64,000 nucleotides of DNA from Longimicrobium sp. (GTDB lineage Bacteria; Gemmatimonadota; Gemmatimonadetes; Longimicrobiales; Longimicrobiaceae): NCBI RefSeq assembly GCF_035474595.1, contig NZ_DATIND010000149.1:83700-147699 (forward strand), read 5' to 3'. Numbering within the stretch: the first letter of the stretch is position 1; every line of letters begins with the position of its first letter. Below the pieces are notes generated by a model. It ran no database searches. It was not told the DNA's origin and saw only the letters and a program-made list of their open reading frames with translations. The position numbers were made by a program, and so were the translations under genes. Below are positions 36,024-46,146 of this stretch, one piece after another.

Positions 36024-36844
36024 GCACCGCCGCCCCTGCCGCGGACGCGGCGCACGACGGCGGCGCGCGCGTTTCGCCGCTGCGCGTGTTCGGCGCGCTG
36101 CTGCGCCGCGACCTGCGCGTGGCCCGGCGCGAGCTGCCGGCCTTCCTGGTGCGCACCACGCTGCAGCCCATCATGTTCGTCACCGTCTTCGGCTGGCTGC
36201 TGCCGAAGATGGGGTTCATGAACCGTGGCTACACCGCCGCGCTCCTCCTCGGCGTGCTGGCGGTGAGCCTGGCGATGGCCGCCATCCAGGCCGTCGCCCT
36301 GCCGATGGTGGTGGATTTCGCGGCGACGAAGGAGATCGAGGACCGGCTGCTGGCGCCGGTGCCCACCTGGCTGATCGCGGTGGAGAAGATCGTCTCGGGC
36401 GTGCTGCAGGGCCTGGTTTCCGCGCTCTTCGTCCTCCCCGTGGCGCGGCTGATCATGGGGCCCATCCCCGGCCTGACGCTGGCGCACGCGGGCGAGGTGC
36501 TGGCGGTGGCCACGCTGGGCGCCGCGGCGTTCTCGTCGATGGGGCTGCTGCTGGGCACGGCGGTCAGCCCGCAGCAGATCGGGCTGATGTTCAGCATGAT
36601 CGTGGCGCCGATGATCTTCTTCGGCTGCACCTACTACCCGTGGCGCGGGCTGGACGCGGTGCCGGTGGTGAAGTACCTCGTCCTGGTGAACCCGCTGGTC
36701 TACGTCTCGGAGGGGATGCGCGCCTCGCTCACGCCCTCCGTCCCCCACATGCCGCTCCCCGCCGTGCTGGCGATGCTCGTCGTCCTCACCGTGGGCTTCG
36801 GAGGGATCGGGCTGCGCACCTTCCACCGCCGCGCCATCGGGTGA
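36020..36844 (+). CDS. ABC-2 exporter permease subunit (DrrB-like)
   Basis: 274 residues with six predicted membrane spans, following a short cytoplasmic N-terminus with an amphipathic stretch (RVFGALLRRDLRVARRE), and the ABC-2 family segment YYPWRGLDAVPVVKYLVLVNPL near residue 210. It forms the channel for the ATPase encoded upstream, with which it overlaps by four bases. A strong hairpin follows the stop at 36877. Confidence 0.9.
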   Translation: MSTAAPAADAAHDGGARVSPLRVFGALLRRDLRVARRELPAFLVRTTLQPIMFVTVFGWLLPKMGFMNRGYTAALLLGVLAVSLAMAAIQAVALPMVVDFAATKEIEDRLLAPVPTWLIAVEKIVSGVLQGLVSALFVLPVARLIMGPIPGLTLAHAGEVLAVATLGAAAFSSMGLLLGTAVSPQQIGLMFSMIVAPMIFFGCTYYPWRGLDAVPVVKYLVLVNPLVYVSEGMRASLTPSVPHMPLPAVLAMLVVLTVGFGGIGLRTFHRRAIG

Positions 36845-36876
36845 TGCGGAGGGCGACGCATCTCCATCTCCCGAAA

Positions 36877-36915
36877 CACGATGCCCTCCCCGCGACTTGC
36901 GAGGAGGGCATCGTG
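36877..36915. terminator. bidirectional hairpin between convergent genes
   Basis: Perfect 13-bp arms CACGATGCCCTCC and GGAGGGCATCGTG with a 13-base loop, located between the exporter permease stop and the RDD gene stop. There is no strong U tract on either side, so its efficiency is uncertain. Confidence 0.65.
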
Positions 36916-36934
36916 CTTCGTGAATCGAGCGAGG

Positions 36935-37831
36935 TCACTTGTAGATGACCACCGTGCCGGCGATGTAGTCGTGCAGCGCGCGGTGGCGGCTGTTGGCGAA
37001 GAAGGTGATGATGTCGGCGAGGCTGTAGAAGCCGAACAGGACGTTCAGGAGCCGGGCCCAGAGGGGCGTCGCCCCGCGGAGCAGCTTGAGGCCGTCCCAC
37101 ACGCTGTAGGCGCCGTCGAAATCCGGCTGCGTGAGCGTGGCGGCCACCACGAGCATCCCGAGGAACGCAACGAAGCCGACCAGGAGGACCGGGAGGCGGC
37201 GCACGAACGCCGTTCCCCACCCCACCTTCCCGCCGTCGGCCCTGCGCACCTGGATCTCCGCCAGCCGCTTGCCGACCGTCTGCCCGGTGGTGGCGGTCAG
37301 GACGATGTCGTAGAGGTTGGGCACGATCAGGCCGATCGTGGCGCCGATCGCCAGTCCCGCCGGCGTGCGCGTCTGCAGCCACCACACCAGCGCGGTCACC
37401 GGCAGCAGCACCAGGGCGTCCAGCAGGTACGCGGCCAGCCGCTGGTTGAAGGTGGAGTAGTCCACCGGCACGCGCGGGAAGCGGTGCGGCGCCAGGAAGC
37501 GCGGCTGCACCAGCCGCTCCTCGCAGCGCGGGCAGAAGGTGCGGTTCACGTGGCGCACCCGGCAGAGCGGGCACTCCAGCTCTTGCGGCGCCGCGGGCGC
37601 GGGGGCGTACGCGGCGGGCGCAAACGCGGACGCTTCGGGAGGCCCGTATCCGCCGCCGGCGGCCGCGTTCTCGTAGCGCGCGGACGGCTGCGCGGGAGAC
37701 GAGTACGCGGGCGTTTCGCTCCACGACGGCGCGGGGACCTCGGCGAAGGGGCCGGGATGGCCGCAGTGCGGGCACGACGGGGCGGAGCTGGAGAGCTTGC
37801 CCGTGCAGGCGGGACAGGAGATGAGCGCCAT
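36935..37831 (-). CDS. zinc-ribbon RDD-family membrane protein (copy 1)
   Basis: 298 residues from ATG 37831. An N-terminal zinc ribbon (CPAC-x(11)-CPHC) is followed by an Ala/Pro-rich linker, a second ribbon (CPLC-x(9)-CPRC), and a C-terminal RDD domain with three to four spans. The RDD domain carries GQTVGKRLAEIQVRRADG and the closing HRALHDYIAGTVVI motif. RDD proteins are poorly understood; some act as Na+/H+ antiporters. The zinc ribbons may bind protein or RNA. It is a tandem paralogue of 38048-38935, with 216 bases between them. Confidence 0.85.
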   Translation of the reverse strand: MALISCPACTGKLSSSAPSCPHCGHPGPFAEVPAPSWSETPAYSSPAQPSARYENAAAGGGYGPPEASAFAPAAYAPAPAAPQELECPLCRVRHVNRTFCPRCEERLVQPRFLAPHRFPRVPVDYSTFNQRLAAYLLDALVLLPVTALVWWLQTRTPAGLAIGATIGLIVPNLYDIVLTATTGQTVGKRLAEIQVRRADGGKVGWGTAFVRRLPVLLVGFVAFLGMLVVAATLTQPDFDGAYSVWDGLKLLRGATPLWARLLNVLFGFYSLADIITFFANSRHRALHDYIAGTVVIYK

Positions 37832-38047
37832 GGTTGGATCGGGAGAAAAAGGTGGGATGGAAGATGCGGAAGAGACCGGCCGGAAGGATGCATCGCGCAC
37901 CGAAACTAATTGGCCCGTGCGGGATGCGACAGCCTCACGTTCCGAGCGGGATCGCCCCGCGGGATCCGGCCGGCGCTCCGTCGGGAGATGACGTGATCAC
38001 TGGATTGCCATCATCCGGCGATCGCATCTCTCTCCCTCGAAGCAACG

Positions 38048-38935
38048 TCACACGTGCACGACGACGGTGCCGGCGATGACGTCGTGCAGCGCGCGGTGGC
38101 GGCGGTTGGCGAAGAAGACGATGACGTCGGCGAGCACGAAAAACGTCATCAGCGTGTTCACCGCCACCGCCCACCCGGGACCGGCCCCGCTGAGCATCCC
38201 CGAGCGGCCCATGAGCCCGCCCGCCAGGTCGAAGTCGGCCTGCGTGAGCGCGGACGCGGCAACGATCTGCCCCAGCGACCCGACCACCAGCTGCACAAGG
38301 AACGGAAGGTAGCGCATGAACGCCTCCCCGAATCCGACCGCCGAGCCGTCGGCCCTGCGCACCTGGATGTCCATCACCCTCTTCCCCACCGTCTGCCCGC
38401 GCAGCGCCACCAGCCCCACCTGGTAGCCGCCGAACAGGAAGATGGAGAGCACCGCGCCCAGGGCCGCGCTCGCCGGCGAGCGCGTCTCGATCCAGGTGGT
38501 CAAAGCGAGGAGGGGGAGGAGCACCACGACGTCGATCAGCCCCGCGGAAAACCGCGCCCCGAACCCGGCGTAGTCCACCGGCGTGCTGGGAAAGCGGTGC
38601 GGCGGGAGATGGGCGGCGGGCACCAGCCGCTCGTTGCAGCGCGTGCAGTAGGTGCGGTTCGTGGTCCGCAGCCGGCATTCCGGGCATTCCATCACCGGAG
38701 CCGGTCCAGCCTGCTGGCCAGCGTACGGAGATCCGTGGGCCGTCCCCACTCCGGCCGCCGCCTGCGGATATCCCGGCGCGGCGGGCGGCGGATACCCCGC
38801 GGACATCGGCCACACGCCGGGCGCGGCGCCGGAATCGGCAGCGTCCGCGAACGGCCCGGGGCGGCCGCAGTGCGGGCAGGTGCGCGCGGCGGTGGAGACA
38901 TTGCCCCGGCAGTCGGGGCACTGGGCGAGCGGCAT
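38048..38935 (-). CDS. zinc-ribbon RDD-family membrane protein (copy 2)
   Basis: 295 residues from ATG 38935 with the same plan as copy 1: CPDC-x(11)-CPHC ribbon, Ala/Pro-rich linker, CPEC-x(9)-CTRC ribbon, RDD domain with GQTVGKRVMDIQVRRADG and HRALHDVIAGTVVV. The two copies differ throughout the linker and loops, so the duplication is old. The C-terminal ends of both are similar in base sequence over about 60 bases. Either copy could move ions or small solutes; nothing here shows which. Confidence 0.85.
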   Translation of the reverse strand: MPLAQCPDCRGNVSTAARTCPHCGRPGPFADAADSGAAPGVWPMSAGYPPPAAPGYPQAAAGVGTAHGSPYAGQQAGPAPVMECPECRLRTTNRTYCTRCNERLVPAAHLPPHRFPSTPVDYAGFGARFSAGLIDVVVLLPLLALTTWIETRSPASAALGAVLSIFLFGGYQVGLVALRGQTVGKRVMDIQVRRADGSAVGFGEAFMRYLPFLVQLVVGSLGQIVAASALTQADFDLAGGLMGRSGMLSGAGPGWAVAVNTLMTFFVLADVIVFFANRRHRALHDVIAGTVVVHV

Positions 38936-39066
38936 TCGGGGCGGGGAGACGGGAGGTGGGAAACGGATGATTCGGCGAGGAAGGTAACAGGCGCCGCCGG
39001 GATGCGACAACGCCCCGCGCCACGCAGATTGTCCCGCCGGCCGACCACCTCCAGCGCTCACGACCG

Positions 39067-39549
39067 ATGCCGCCGCTCCCGCTCCCCGATCCCCCGCACG
39101 TGGCGCTGTACGAGCCCGAGATCCCGCCGAACGCGGGCAACATCGCGCGCCTCTGCGGCGCCACGGGCACGCCGCTGCACCTGATCGGCCGCCTCGGCTT
39201 CTCCTTCCATCACCCGAAGGCCAAGCGCGCGGTGATGGACTACTGGGAAGATGTAGACTACACGCACCACGTAGCCTGGGCGGACTTCGAGCAGGCCGTC
39301 GCCGGCCGCCGCTTGTGGATGCTGACGACCAAAGCCGAACGCACGCTCTGGGATGCGGACTTCGCGCCCGGCGACGTCCTCCTCTTCGGCCCCGAATCCC
39401 GAGGCCTCCCCGCCGACCTGCTCGCCCGCGACCCGGCGCGCTGCCTGCGCATCCCCATGCGCGAGGGCGCGCGCTCGCTGAACCTCGCGACAGCGGCCGG
39501 CATCGCCCTCTACGAAGCCATCCGCCAGCTCACGGCAAACACCGGCTGA
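39067..39549 (+). CDS. trmL: tRNA (cytidine(34)-2'-O)-methyltransferase TrmL
   Basis: 160 residues of SPOUT fold. Family motifs are ALYEPEIPPNAGNIARLC near the start, LHLIGRLGFSF, GPESRGLP in the middle and IPMREGARSLNLATAAGIA at the knotted SAM-binding C-terminus. It methylates the ribose of the wobble base of tRNA-Leu isoacceptors. It is divergent from the RDD gene and precedes mdh by 280 bases that contain a dispersed repeat. Confidence 0.93.
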   Translation: MPPLPLPDPPHVALYEPEIPPNAGNIARLCGATGTPLHLIGRLGFSFHHPKAKRAVMDYWEDVDYTHHVAWADFEQAVAGRRLWMLTTKAERTLWDADFAPGDVLLFGPESRGLPADLLARDPARCLRIPMREGARSLNLATAAGIALYEAIRQLTANTG

Positions 39550-39590
39550 CCTCACCACGATCCCGACAGCGCGCGGGGATGGTCGAGCGG

Positions 39591-39640
39591 CGAGTCCGCG
39601 AAGGCGGACTTCGGGCCGTTGTTGCCGCGAATTCATTCGC
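39591..39640 (+). repeat. 50-bp dispersed repeat, copy 1
   Basis: The segment holds a hairpin AGTCCGC-gaag-GCGGACT and ends in the palindrome-like GCGAATTCATTCGC. It matches the reverse complement of 60740-60789 at 47 of 50 positions. It lies between trmL and mdh. Confidence 0.85.
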
Positions 39641-39828
39641 CTTCCCGCGCGGCGCCGAACGCGTGCTGCCCCCCCCTCCGGCTCGCGAATTGCCGTCCCG
39701 CCACGCCGCATAATCGTCGCCAGCGCTGCGGTTTGACACGCCCGGAGGCGCGGTCTATGTTCCCCGCGCCCGAGGGCGCTCATGCGTCGCGCGGGCCACC
39801 AAGAACGCATCTTGAACTCGGAACGGTC

Positions 39829-40752
39829 ATGGACAGGATAACGGTCGTCGGGGCGGGGAACGTGGGCGCCACGGCCGCCCAGCGCGTCGCGGAGAAGGAG
39901 CTGGCGCGCGAGGTGGTGCTGATCGACATCGCCGAAGGCATTCCGCAGGGGAAGGGGCTGGACCAGTGGCAGTCGGCGCCCATCGAGGGCTTCGACAGCC
40001 GCGTGATCGGCAGCAACGGGTACGAGGAGAGCGCCGGCAGCGGCATCTACATCGTCACCGCCGGCATCGCCCGGAAGCCCGGGATGAGCCGTGACGACCT
40101 GCTGAACACCAACGCCGGCATCGTCCGCCAGGTCAGCGAGAACATCGCCCGCGTCTCGCCGAACGCCATCATCATCATGGTCAGCAACCCGCTGGACGTG
40201 ATGTGCTACGTGGCCATGAAGGCCAGCGGCTTCCCGCGCGAGCGGGTGATCGGGATGGCGGGCGTGCTCGACACCGCCCGCTACCGTGCGTTCCTCGCCA
40301 CGGAGATCGGCGTCAGCGTGGAGGACATCCAGGCCATGGTGCTGGGCGGCCACGGCGACACCATGGTGCCGCTCATCTCCTACACCACGGTCAGCGGCAT
40401 CCCCGTCACGCAGCTGATCGACCGCGACAAGCTGGACGCCATCGTGAAGCGCACCCGCGGCGGCGGCGCCGAGATCGTGTCGTTCCTGAAGACGGGCTCG
40501 GCCTACTACGCGCCCAGCTCCGGCGCGGTGCAGATGGCCGAGGCCATCGTGAAGGACAAGAAGCGCATCCTCCCCTGCGCCGCGTGGCTGCAGGGCGAGT
40601 ACGGGTTCAGCGACCTGTTCCTGGGCGTGCCCGTGCTGCTGGGGAAGAACGGGATGGAGAAGGTGATCGAGGTGGAGCTGACCGAAGACGAGCGCGCCGC
40701 GCTCAAGGCCAGCGCCGAAGCCGTCCTCGAGCCGATGCAGCTGGTCAAGTAA
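39829..40752 (+). CDS. mdh: malate dehydrogenase
   Basis: 307 residues, the usual length for the LDH-like malate dehydrogenase group. NAD-binding GAGNVGA lies at 8-14, with a following acidic LIDI end for NAD preference. The substrate-binding Arg lies in ARKPGMSR, and the catalytic His in GGHGDTMVP. It oxidises malate to oxaloacetate in the TCA cycle. It lies 107 bases upstream of sdhCDAB in the same direction, with a strong hairpin between them. It may be co-transcribed with partial termination. Confidence 0.95.
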   Translation: MDRITVVGAGNVGATAAQRVAEKELAREVVLIDIAEGIPQGKGLDQWQSAPIEGFDSRVIGSNGYEESAGSGIYIVTAGIARKPGMSRDDLLNTNAGIVRQVSENIARVSPNAIIIMVSNPLDVMCYVAMKASGFPRERVIGMAGVLDTARYRAFLATEIGVSVEDIQAMVLGGHGDTMVPLISYTTVSGIPVTQLIDRDKLDAIVKRTRGGGAEIVSFLKTGSAYYAPSSGAVQMAEAIVKDKKRILPCAAWLQGEYGFSDLFLGVPVLLGKNGMEKVIEVELTEDERAALKASAEAVLEPMQLVK

Positions 40753-40774
40753 ACGACGCGCCGCCCACGGACGC

Positions 40775-40809
40775 GCGCCGCGCCCCGCAAGCATGCGGGA
40801 GCGCGGCGC
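40775..40809 (+). terminator. hairpin between mdh and sdhC
   Basis: Arms GCGCCGCGC (40775-40783) and GCGCGGCGC (40801-40809), extended inward by CCCGCA/TGCGGG around a four-base AGCA loop and one bulged A. No U tract follows, so it may lower, not end, readthrough, or protect the mdh mRNA end. Confidence 0.55.
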
Positions 40810-40859
40810 CCGTTCATGGCGGCGGATGCGATTTCCGCCAGAGGGGAGAGACACACGCA

Positions 40860-41375
40860 ATGGGCAGCGCGCACAGGGTCCGCGGGTTGTGGACCGCGCT
40901 CCGCTACCGCGGCCGCGAGGGGATGTGGACGTGGCTGCTGCACCGGGCCACGGGCATCGGCATCCTCCTGTTCCTGATCATCCACGTGGTCGACACGGCC
41001 ATCGTCATCTACTGGCCGGGGCTGTACGACCACGCGCTGAACCTCTACCGCAACCCGCTCTTCCGCTTCGCCGAGCTGCTGATCTTCTTCTCGGTGCTCT
41101 TCCACGCGCTGAACGGGCTGCGCATCATCGTGCAGGACTTCTGGCCGGGGGTGATGCTGCACCAGCGCAGGCTGTCGCTGGCCGCCGTCGGCGCCGCCGT
41201 GGTCCTCATCCTCCCGGTCGCCTGGATCATGCTGGCGCCGCTCTTCGGGCTGCGCGACGAGCCGGGGACGGAGCGCGACCGCGCGCGGAAGGCCGCCATG
41301 CAGAACGACATCTCCGCCTACCACGGCGCGGCCCAGCCGTCCGCCGCGCCGCCGGCCACGGAGGTGCGCCCGTGA
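40860..41375 (+). CDS. sdhC: succinate dehydrogenase cytochrome b556 subunit SdhC
   Basis: 171 residues with three membrane spans; the first span region contains HRATGIGILLFLIIHVVDTA, with the His/Ser-type residues that contact heme and quinone. A soluble tail of about 35 residues with Pro/Ala follows the last span. It is the first gene of the sdhCDAB operon; the stop overlaps the GTG of sdhD by four bases. The complex passes electrons from succinate to quinone in the inner membrane. Confidence 0.9.
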   Translation: MGSAHRVRGLWTALRYRGREGMWTWLLHRATGIGILLFLIIHVVDTAIVIYWPGLYDHALNLYRNPLFRFAELLIFFSVLFHALNGLRIIVQDFWPGVMLHQRRLSLAAVGAAVVLILPVAWIMLAPLFGLRDEPGTERDRARKAAMQNDISAYHGAAQPSAAPPATEVRP

Positions 41376-41787
41376 GCTCGCTCGTCCGCAACCCCCGCGG
41401 CGGCTACGACCGCCCCCGGAAGGACCACCGCAGCAACTTCGAGCTGTACGCGTGGTTCTTCATGCGCATCAGCGGCCTGCTGCTGATCTTCATGGCGCTC
41501 TACCACCTCACCTGGTGGAACCTCATCGTGGGCGTCGAGCACCTGGATTCGAACCTGGTCCGCGAGCGCTGGACCAACCCGTTCTGGCGCCTGTTCAACG
41601 TGGGGCTCATCACCTTCGCCATGCTGCACGGGCTGAACGGGCTGCGCTACTCCATCGAGGACTACGTGCGCAGCCCCGGCGCCCGCGTGGCCACCAAGGT
41701 GGTCCTGTACACGATCGTCCTGGCCTCGCTGGCCTGGGGGATCTTCGCGCTGCTGACGTTCAACCCCGCGGTTCCCGCGCACCCGGC

Positions 41788-41791
<4 letters not shown>
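41372..41791 (+). CDS. sdhD: succinate dehydrogenase hydrophobic anchor SdhD
   Basis: 139 residues with three spans, from GTG 41372. The first span has FFMRISGLLLIFMALYHLTWW and the second AMLHGLNGLRYSIEDY, positions used for heme and quinone binding in this family. It overlaps sdhC and sdhA by four bases each. Confidence 0.88.
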
Positions 41792-43526
<1,735 letters not shown>

Positions 43527-43527
<1 letters not shown>

Positions 43528-44243
43528 TGGCCAGCAAGCTTACGCTCCGGATCCTGCGCTACAACCCGGAGACGGACGAGGTCCCGTACTACGCCGAATA
43601 CGCGGTGATGGTGGACCCCACCGACCGCGTGCTCGACGCGCTGAACATGGTGAAGTGGTACCAGGAGGGGTCGCTCACCTACCGGCGCAGCTGCGCCCAC
43701 GGGATCTGCGGCTCCGACGCCATGCGCATCAACGGCGTGAACCGCCTTGCCTGCAAGGTGCTGGTGCGCGACGTGGGCGACTTCGTGACCGTGGAGCCGC
43801 TGATGGGCTTCCGCGTGATCAAGGACCTGGTGGTGGACATGGAGCCGTTCTTCGCGCAGTACCGGAGCGTGCTCCCGTTCTTCATCAATGACGCCCGCCC
43901 CCCCGAGCGCGAGCGCCTGCAGACGGTGGCGGACCGCGAGCGCTTCGACGATACGACGAAGTGCATCCTCTGCGCGGCGTGCACCACCAGCTGCCCCAGC
44001 TTCTGGGCCAACGAGGACTTCGTGGGCCCGGCGGCCATCGTGAACGCGCACCGCTTCATCTTCGACAGCCGCGACGAGGCGGCGGGCGAGCGGCTGGAGC
44101 GACTGAACGACCGCGAGGGCGTCTGGCGCTGCCGCACCATCTTCAACTGCACCGAGGCCTGCCCCCGCGAGATCAAGATCACCAAAGCCATCGGCGAGGT
44201 GAAGAAGGCCATTCTGTACGGGTCCCCGCGCGCGACGAAGTAG
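43527..44243 (+). CDS. sdhB: succinate dehydrogenase iron-sulphur subunit SdhB
   Basis: 238 residues. [2Fe-2S] ligands are Cys56 and Cys61 in CAHGICGSDAM, with Asp as the third-position residue as in E. coli, and Cys76. The [4Fe-4S] cluster is bound by CILCAACTTSCP and the [3Fe-4S] cluster by CRTIFNCTEACP. It carries electrons from SdhA to the membrane subunits. A terminator follows at 44268. Confidence 0.96.
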
Positions 44244-44267
44244 CTTCCAACGGGCCATGCCTGCGAG

Positions 44268-44308
44268 GGAAGAGGAGCCGACCTTGCGTGTGAGCGGGGC
44301 CGGCTCTT
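44268..44308 (+). terminator. intrinsic terminator of sdhCDAB
   Basis: AGAGGAGCCG pairs with CGGCTCTTCT (nine of ten positions) around a 20-base loop, with a T-containing stretch immediately after. It lies 25 bases after the sdhB stop. Confidence 0.6.
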
Positions 44309-44354
44309 CTATTCACGTGGCCCAACACGTATATTTCTCCCGTATACATTTCGC

Positions 44355-44621
44355 ATGGATGCGTACGAGCGGCTGAGCCTTGCGACCGGGTTCCAATGGG
44401 ATGCCGGGAATGCGGAGAAGAACTGGCTTCGTCACCAGGTCAGTAAGGCCGAGTGCGAGCAGGTGTTCTTCAATCAGCCGCTGATCGTCGCGGACGACGT
44501 GAAGCATTCGGGCGAGGAAGACCGGTTCTTCGCCCTCGGCAGGTCCGATGCCGACCGCCGGCTCTTTGTCGTCTTTACGCTCCGCGAAACCCTGATCCGC
44601 GTGATCTCGGTCCGCGACTGA
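44355..44621 (+). CDS. brnT: BrnT-family toxin, C-terminus frameshifted
   Basis: 88 residues. BrnT ribonuclease features are FQWDAGNAEKNWLRHQVS at the start, GEEDRFFALGRS and IRVISVRD. The family normally continues with a basic tail such as (M/L)SRKERREY. Here the frame stops at TGA 44619-44621, but the tail LSRKERREYQKHDEAEPK is encoded from 44618 in the -1 frame and ends at TGA 44684-44686, which overlaps the brnA start by four bases. This indicates a one-base frameshift (mutation, sequencing error or programmed slip). The tail contributes catalytic-site positives in BrnT, so the truncated toxin may be inactive. Confidence 0.75.
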   Translation: MDAYERLSLATGFQWDAGNAEKNWLRHQVSKAECEQVFFNQPLIVADDVKHSGEEDRFFALGRSDADRRLFVVFTLRETLIRVISVRD

Positions 44622-44682
44622 GCCGCAAGGAACGCCGCGAATACCAGAAGCACGACGAGGCTGAACCCAAGGTGGATGAGCG

Positions 44683-44970
44683 ATGAGCAGGAAGCTTCCG
44701 GACTTCGGGTCCGAGGACGAGGAGCAGGATTTCTGGGCCGAGCACGATTCCACGGAATACGTGGATTGGGCGCGGGCGCGCCGGACCGTTCTGGCCAACC
44801 TGCGGCCTTCCACGCGCACCATCTCGCTTCGCCTCCCCGAGCACATGATCGAGGAGATCAAGCTGCTGGCCAACAAGCGCGACGTGCCCTACCAGTCGCT
44901 GCTGAAGATCTTCCTCGCCGAGCGGGTCGAGGAAGAACTCAGAGGTGCTTCCAGGCGAAAGGCCCTCTAG
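44683..44970 (+). CDS. brnA: BrnA-family antitoxin
   Basis: 95 residues. An acidic N-terminal part (DFGSEDEEQDFWAEHDSTEY) for toxin neutralisation is followed by a ribbon-helix-helix DNA-binding region: TISLRLPEHMIEEIKLLANK, then VPYQSLLKIFLAERV. It pairs with the brnT gene just upstream; its ATG overlaps the toxin tail frame. It probably represses its own promoter together with BrnT. Confidence 0.85.
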   Translation: MSRKLPDFGSEDEEQDFWAEHDSTEYVDWARARRTVLANLRPSTRTISLRLPEHMIEEIKLLANKRDVPYQSLLKIFLAERVEEELRGASRRKAL

Positions 44971-45175
44971 CTTCATCGAGGACATGCGCCCGGAGCGCTG
45001 CTGCGCGAAACCCGAGGTAGGGCCGATCGCGCCACCGATGCGCATCCTGATGTCGAACGTCGGCCGTGTACAATCGCACGGCCGGCGTTCCCGTTGCAGG
45101 CAATTGTGAACACAGTTAGCTTCGGCGCACGTGATGCCGATTGGCGATGATAACGGTTCTGGGCGACGAAACGAT

Positions 45176-45340
45176 ATGCCGCTGACGGACTACACGGTAA
45201 CGATCCAGCAGCACGAAGGTACGTGGATCGGGTGGATCGATGAGCTTTCCGGGGTGAACTGCCAGGGTGCAACTAGGGAAGAGCTGGTCGAGAATCTGGC
45301 GTCTGCGCTGGCAGAGGCGTTGGAGATGAACTCGATGTAG
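45176..45340 (+). CDS. HicB-like antitoxin, no partner HicA seen
   Basis: 54 residues. DYTVTIQQHEGTWIGWIDEL, then GVNCQGATREELVENLASAL, follows the HicB partial RNase H fold (strand, xGxWxGxxxELxG, GxTxEE helix). It lacks the C-terminal DNA-binding segment of longer HicB proteins. No HicA-like toxin frame lies on either side: a terminator follows 34 bases after the stop. It may be an orphan or a degraded pair. Confidence 0.6.
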   Translation: MPLTDYTVTIQQHEGTWIGWIDELSGVNCQGATREELVENLASALAEALEMNSM

Positions 45341-45373
45341 GCTACGATTGGACATAGATTCACGCCGAACGGA

Positions 45374-45406
45374 ACCGGCCCCGCGAGAAGTGGGGCCGGT
45401 CCTCGT
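45374..45406 (+). terminator. intrinsic terminator after hicB-like gene
   Basis: Perfect 9-bp arms ACCGGCCCC (45374-45382) and GGGGCCGGT (45392-45400), loop of nine bases, then CCTCGTTT. Confidence 0.7.
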
Positions 45407-45471
45407 TTGGGGCGGAATCGTCCATTCTTGATCGATTTGTTCCTTCGGTGTCCCGGAGGGTTGCGCTGGTG

Positions 45472-45489
45472 TACAATTGTGCATACAAT
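45472..45489 (+). promoter_or_regulatory. double TACAAT -10 boxes and palindrome upstream of second brnTA
   Basis: Two TACAAT hexamers (45472-45477 and 45484-45489) flank the 8-bp palindrome ACAATTGT (45474-45481), just before the ATG at 45492. TTGCGC at 45461 is 17 bases from the second box. Promoter and operator overlap would fit BrnTA autorepression. The leader would be very short or absent. Confidence 0.45.
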
Positions 45490-45491
45490 CC

Positions 45492-45770
45492 ATGCTGAGC
45501 TACGAGTGGGACCCCAACAAGGCGGAGAGCAACCACGCCAAACACGGAGTCCGTTTCTCGGCCGCAACGGCCGTGTTCGCCGACGACGGCGCCATCACGA
45601 TCGCGGATGACGATCCACGTGAAGAGCGGCACATGATCATTGGGCACGATGGGGCCGGCCGCCTGCTGGTGGTAGTGTTCACGTGGCGTGGAGACGAGCT
45701 CGTCCGGCTGATTTCCGCGCGGAAGGCAACGCGTACCGAGGCACAGTTCTACTACCTGAGCGGACCATGA
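45492..45770 (+). CDS. brnT: BrnT-family toxin (intact)
   Basis: 92 residues. YEWDPNKAESNHAKHGVRFS is the classic BrnT start, followed by ADDGAITIADDDPREERHM and the core strand LLVVVFTWRGDELVRLISARKATRTEAQFY. Unlike the copy at 44355 it keeps its C-terminal basic region. Its stop overlaps the ATG of the antitoxin gene by four bases. BrnT proteins are RelE-like ribonucleases that inhibit translation under stress. Confidence 0.88.
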   Translation: MLSYEWDPNKAESNHAKHGVRFSAATAVFADDGAITIADDDPREERHMIIGHDGAGRLLVVVFTWRGDELVRLISARKATRTEAQFYYLSGP

Positions 45771-46015
45771 AAGACGAATACGACTTCAGTCGTGGCAAGC
45801 GCGGCGCCCTCGATCCCACGCCGCCGGGCAAAACCCGCATCACCATTCGCCTCGACGACGAGGTCCTTGAGTGGTTCCGCGATCAGGTCGACAGGGCCGG
45901 TGGTGGCAACTACCAGACGATGATCAACGACGCTCTCCGCGATCACATCGAACGGCACTCGCTTGAAGAGCTGCTCCGGCGCGTGGTGCGCGAGGAACTG
46001 AGCCGCGTTGTGTGA
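45767..46015 (+). CDS. brnA: BrnA-family antitoxin (second pair)
   Basis: 82 residues. An N-terminal YDFSRGKRGA segment, as in BrnA antitoxins, precedes a ribbon-helix-helix core TRITIRLDDEVLEWFRDQVD, then NYQTMINDALRDHIERH. The C-terminus is basic/acidic helical. It follows the intact brnT with a four-base overlap. Confidence 0.88.
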   Translation: MKDEYDFSRGKRGALDPTPPGKTRITIRLDDEVLEWFRDQVDRAGGGNYQTMINDALRDHIERHSLEELLRRVVREELSRVV

Positions 46016-46066
46016 AGGCGGTGCGGAATCTATTGCGAGTTCACGCGAGCGCGTCGCACTACATTG

Positions 46067-46095
46067 TTGTAAAACTGCTGATCGGGATGTACAAT
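46067..46095 (+). promoter_or_regulatory. candidate promoter of 46147 gene
   Basis: TTGTAA (46067-46072) and TACAAT (46090-46095) are separated by 17 bases. The predicted leader to the GTG at 46147 is about 45 bases. Confidence 0.5.
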
Positions 46096-46146
46096 CGCGT
46101 TTGTGACAGATCTTCACTCCATCCACCGTTTATCTAGGTTAAAAAC

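Noticed and set aside
35040..36844. Exporter as a defence or antibiotic-biosynthesis component
   Set aside because: A divergent TetR with a DrrAB-like pump is a common general efflux arrangement, and no biosynthetic genes are adjacent.
45061..45080. TGTACAAT at 45067 as a full promoter for the HicB-like gene
   Set aside because: No acceptable -35 element lies 16-18 bases upstream. Only the -10-like box is present.
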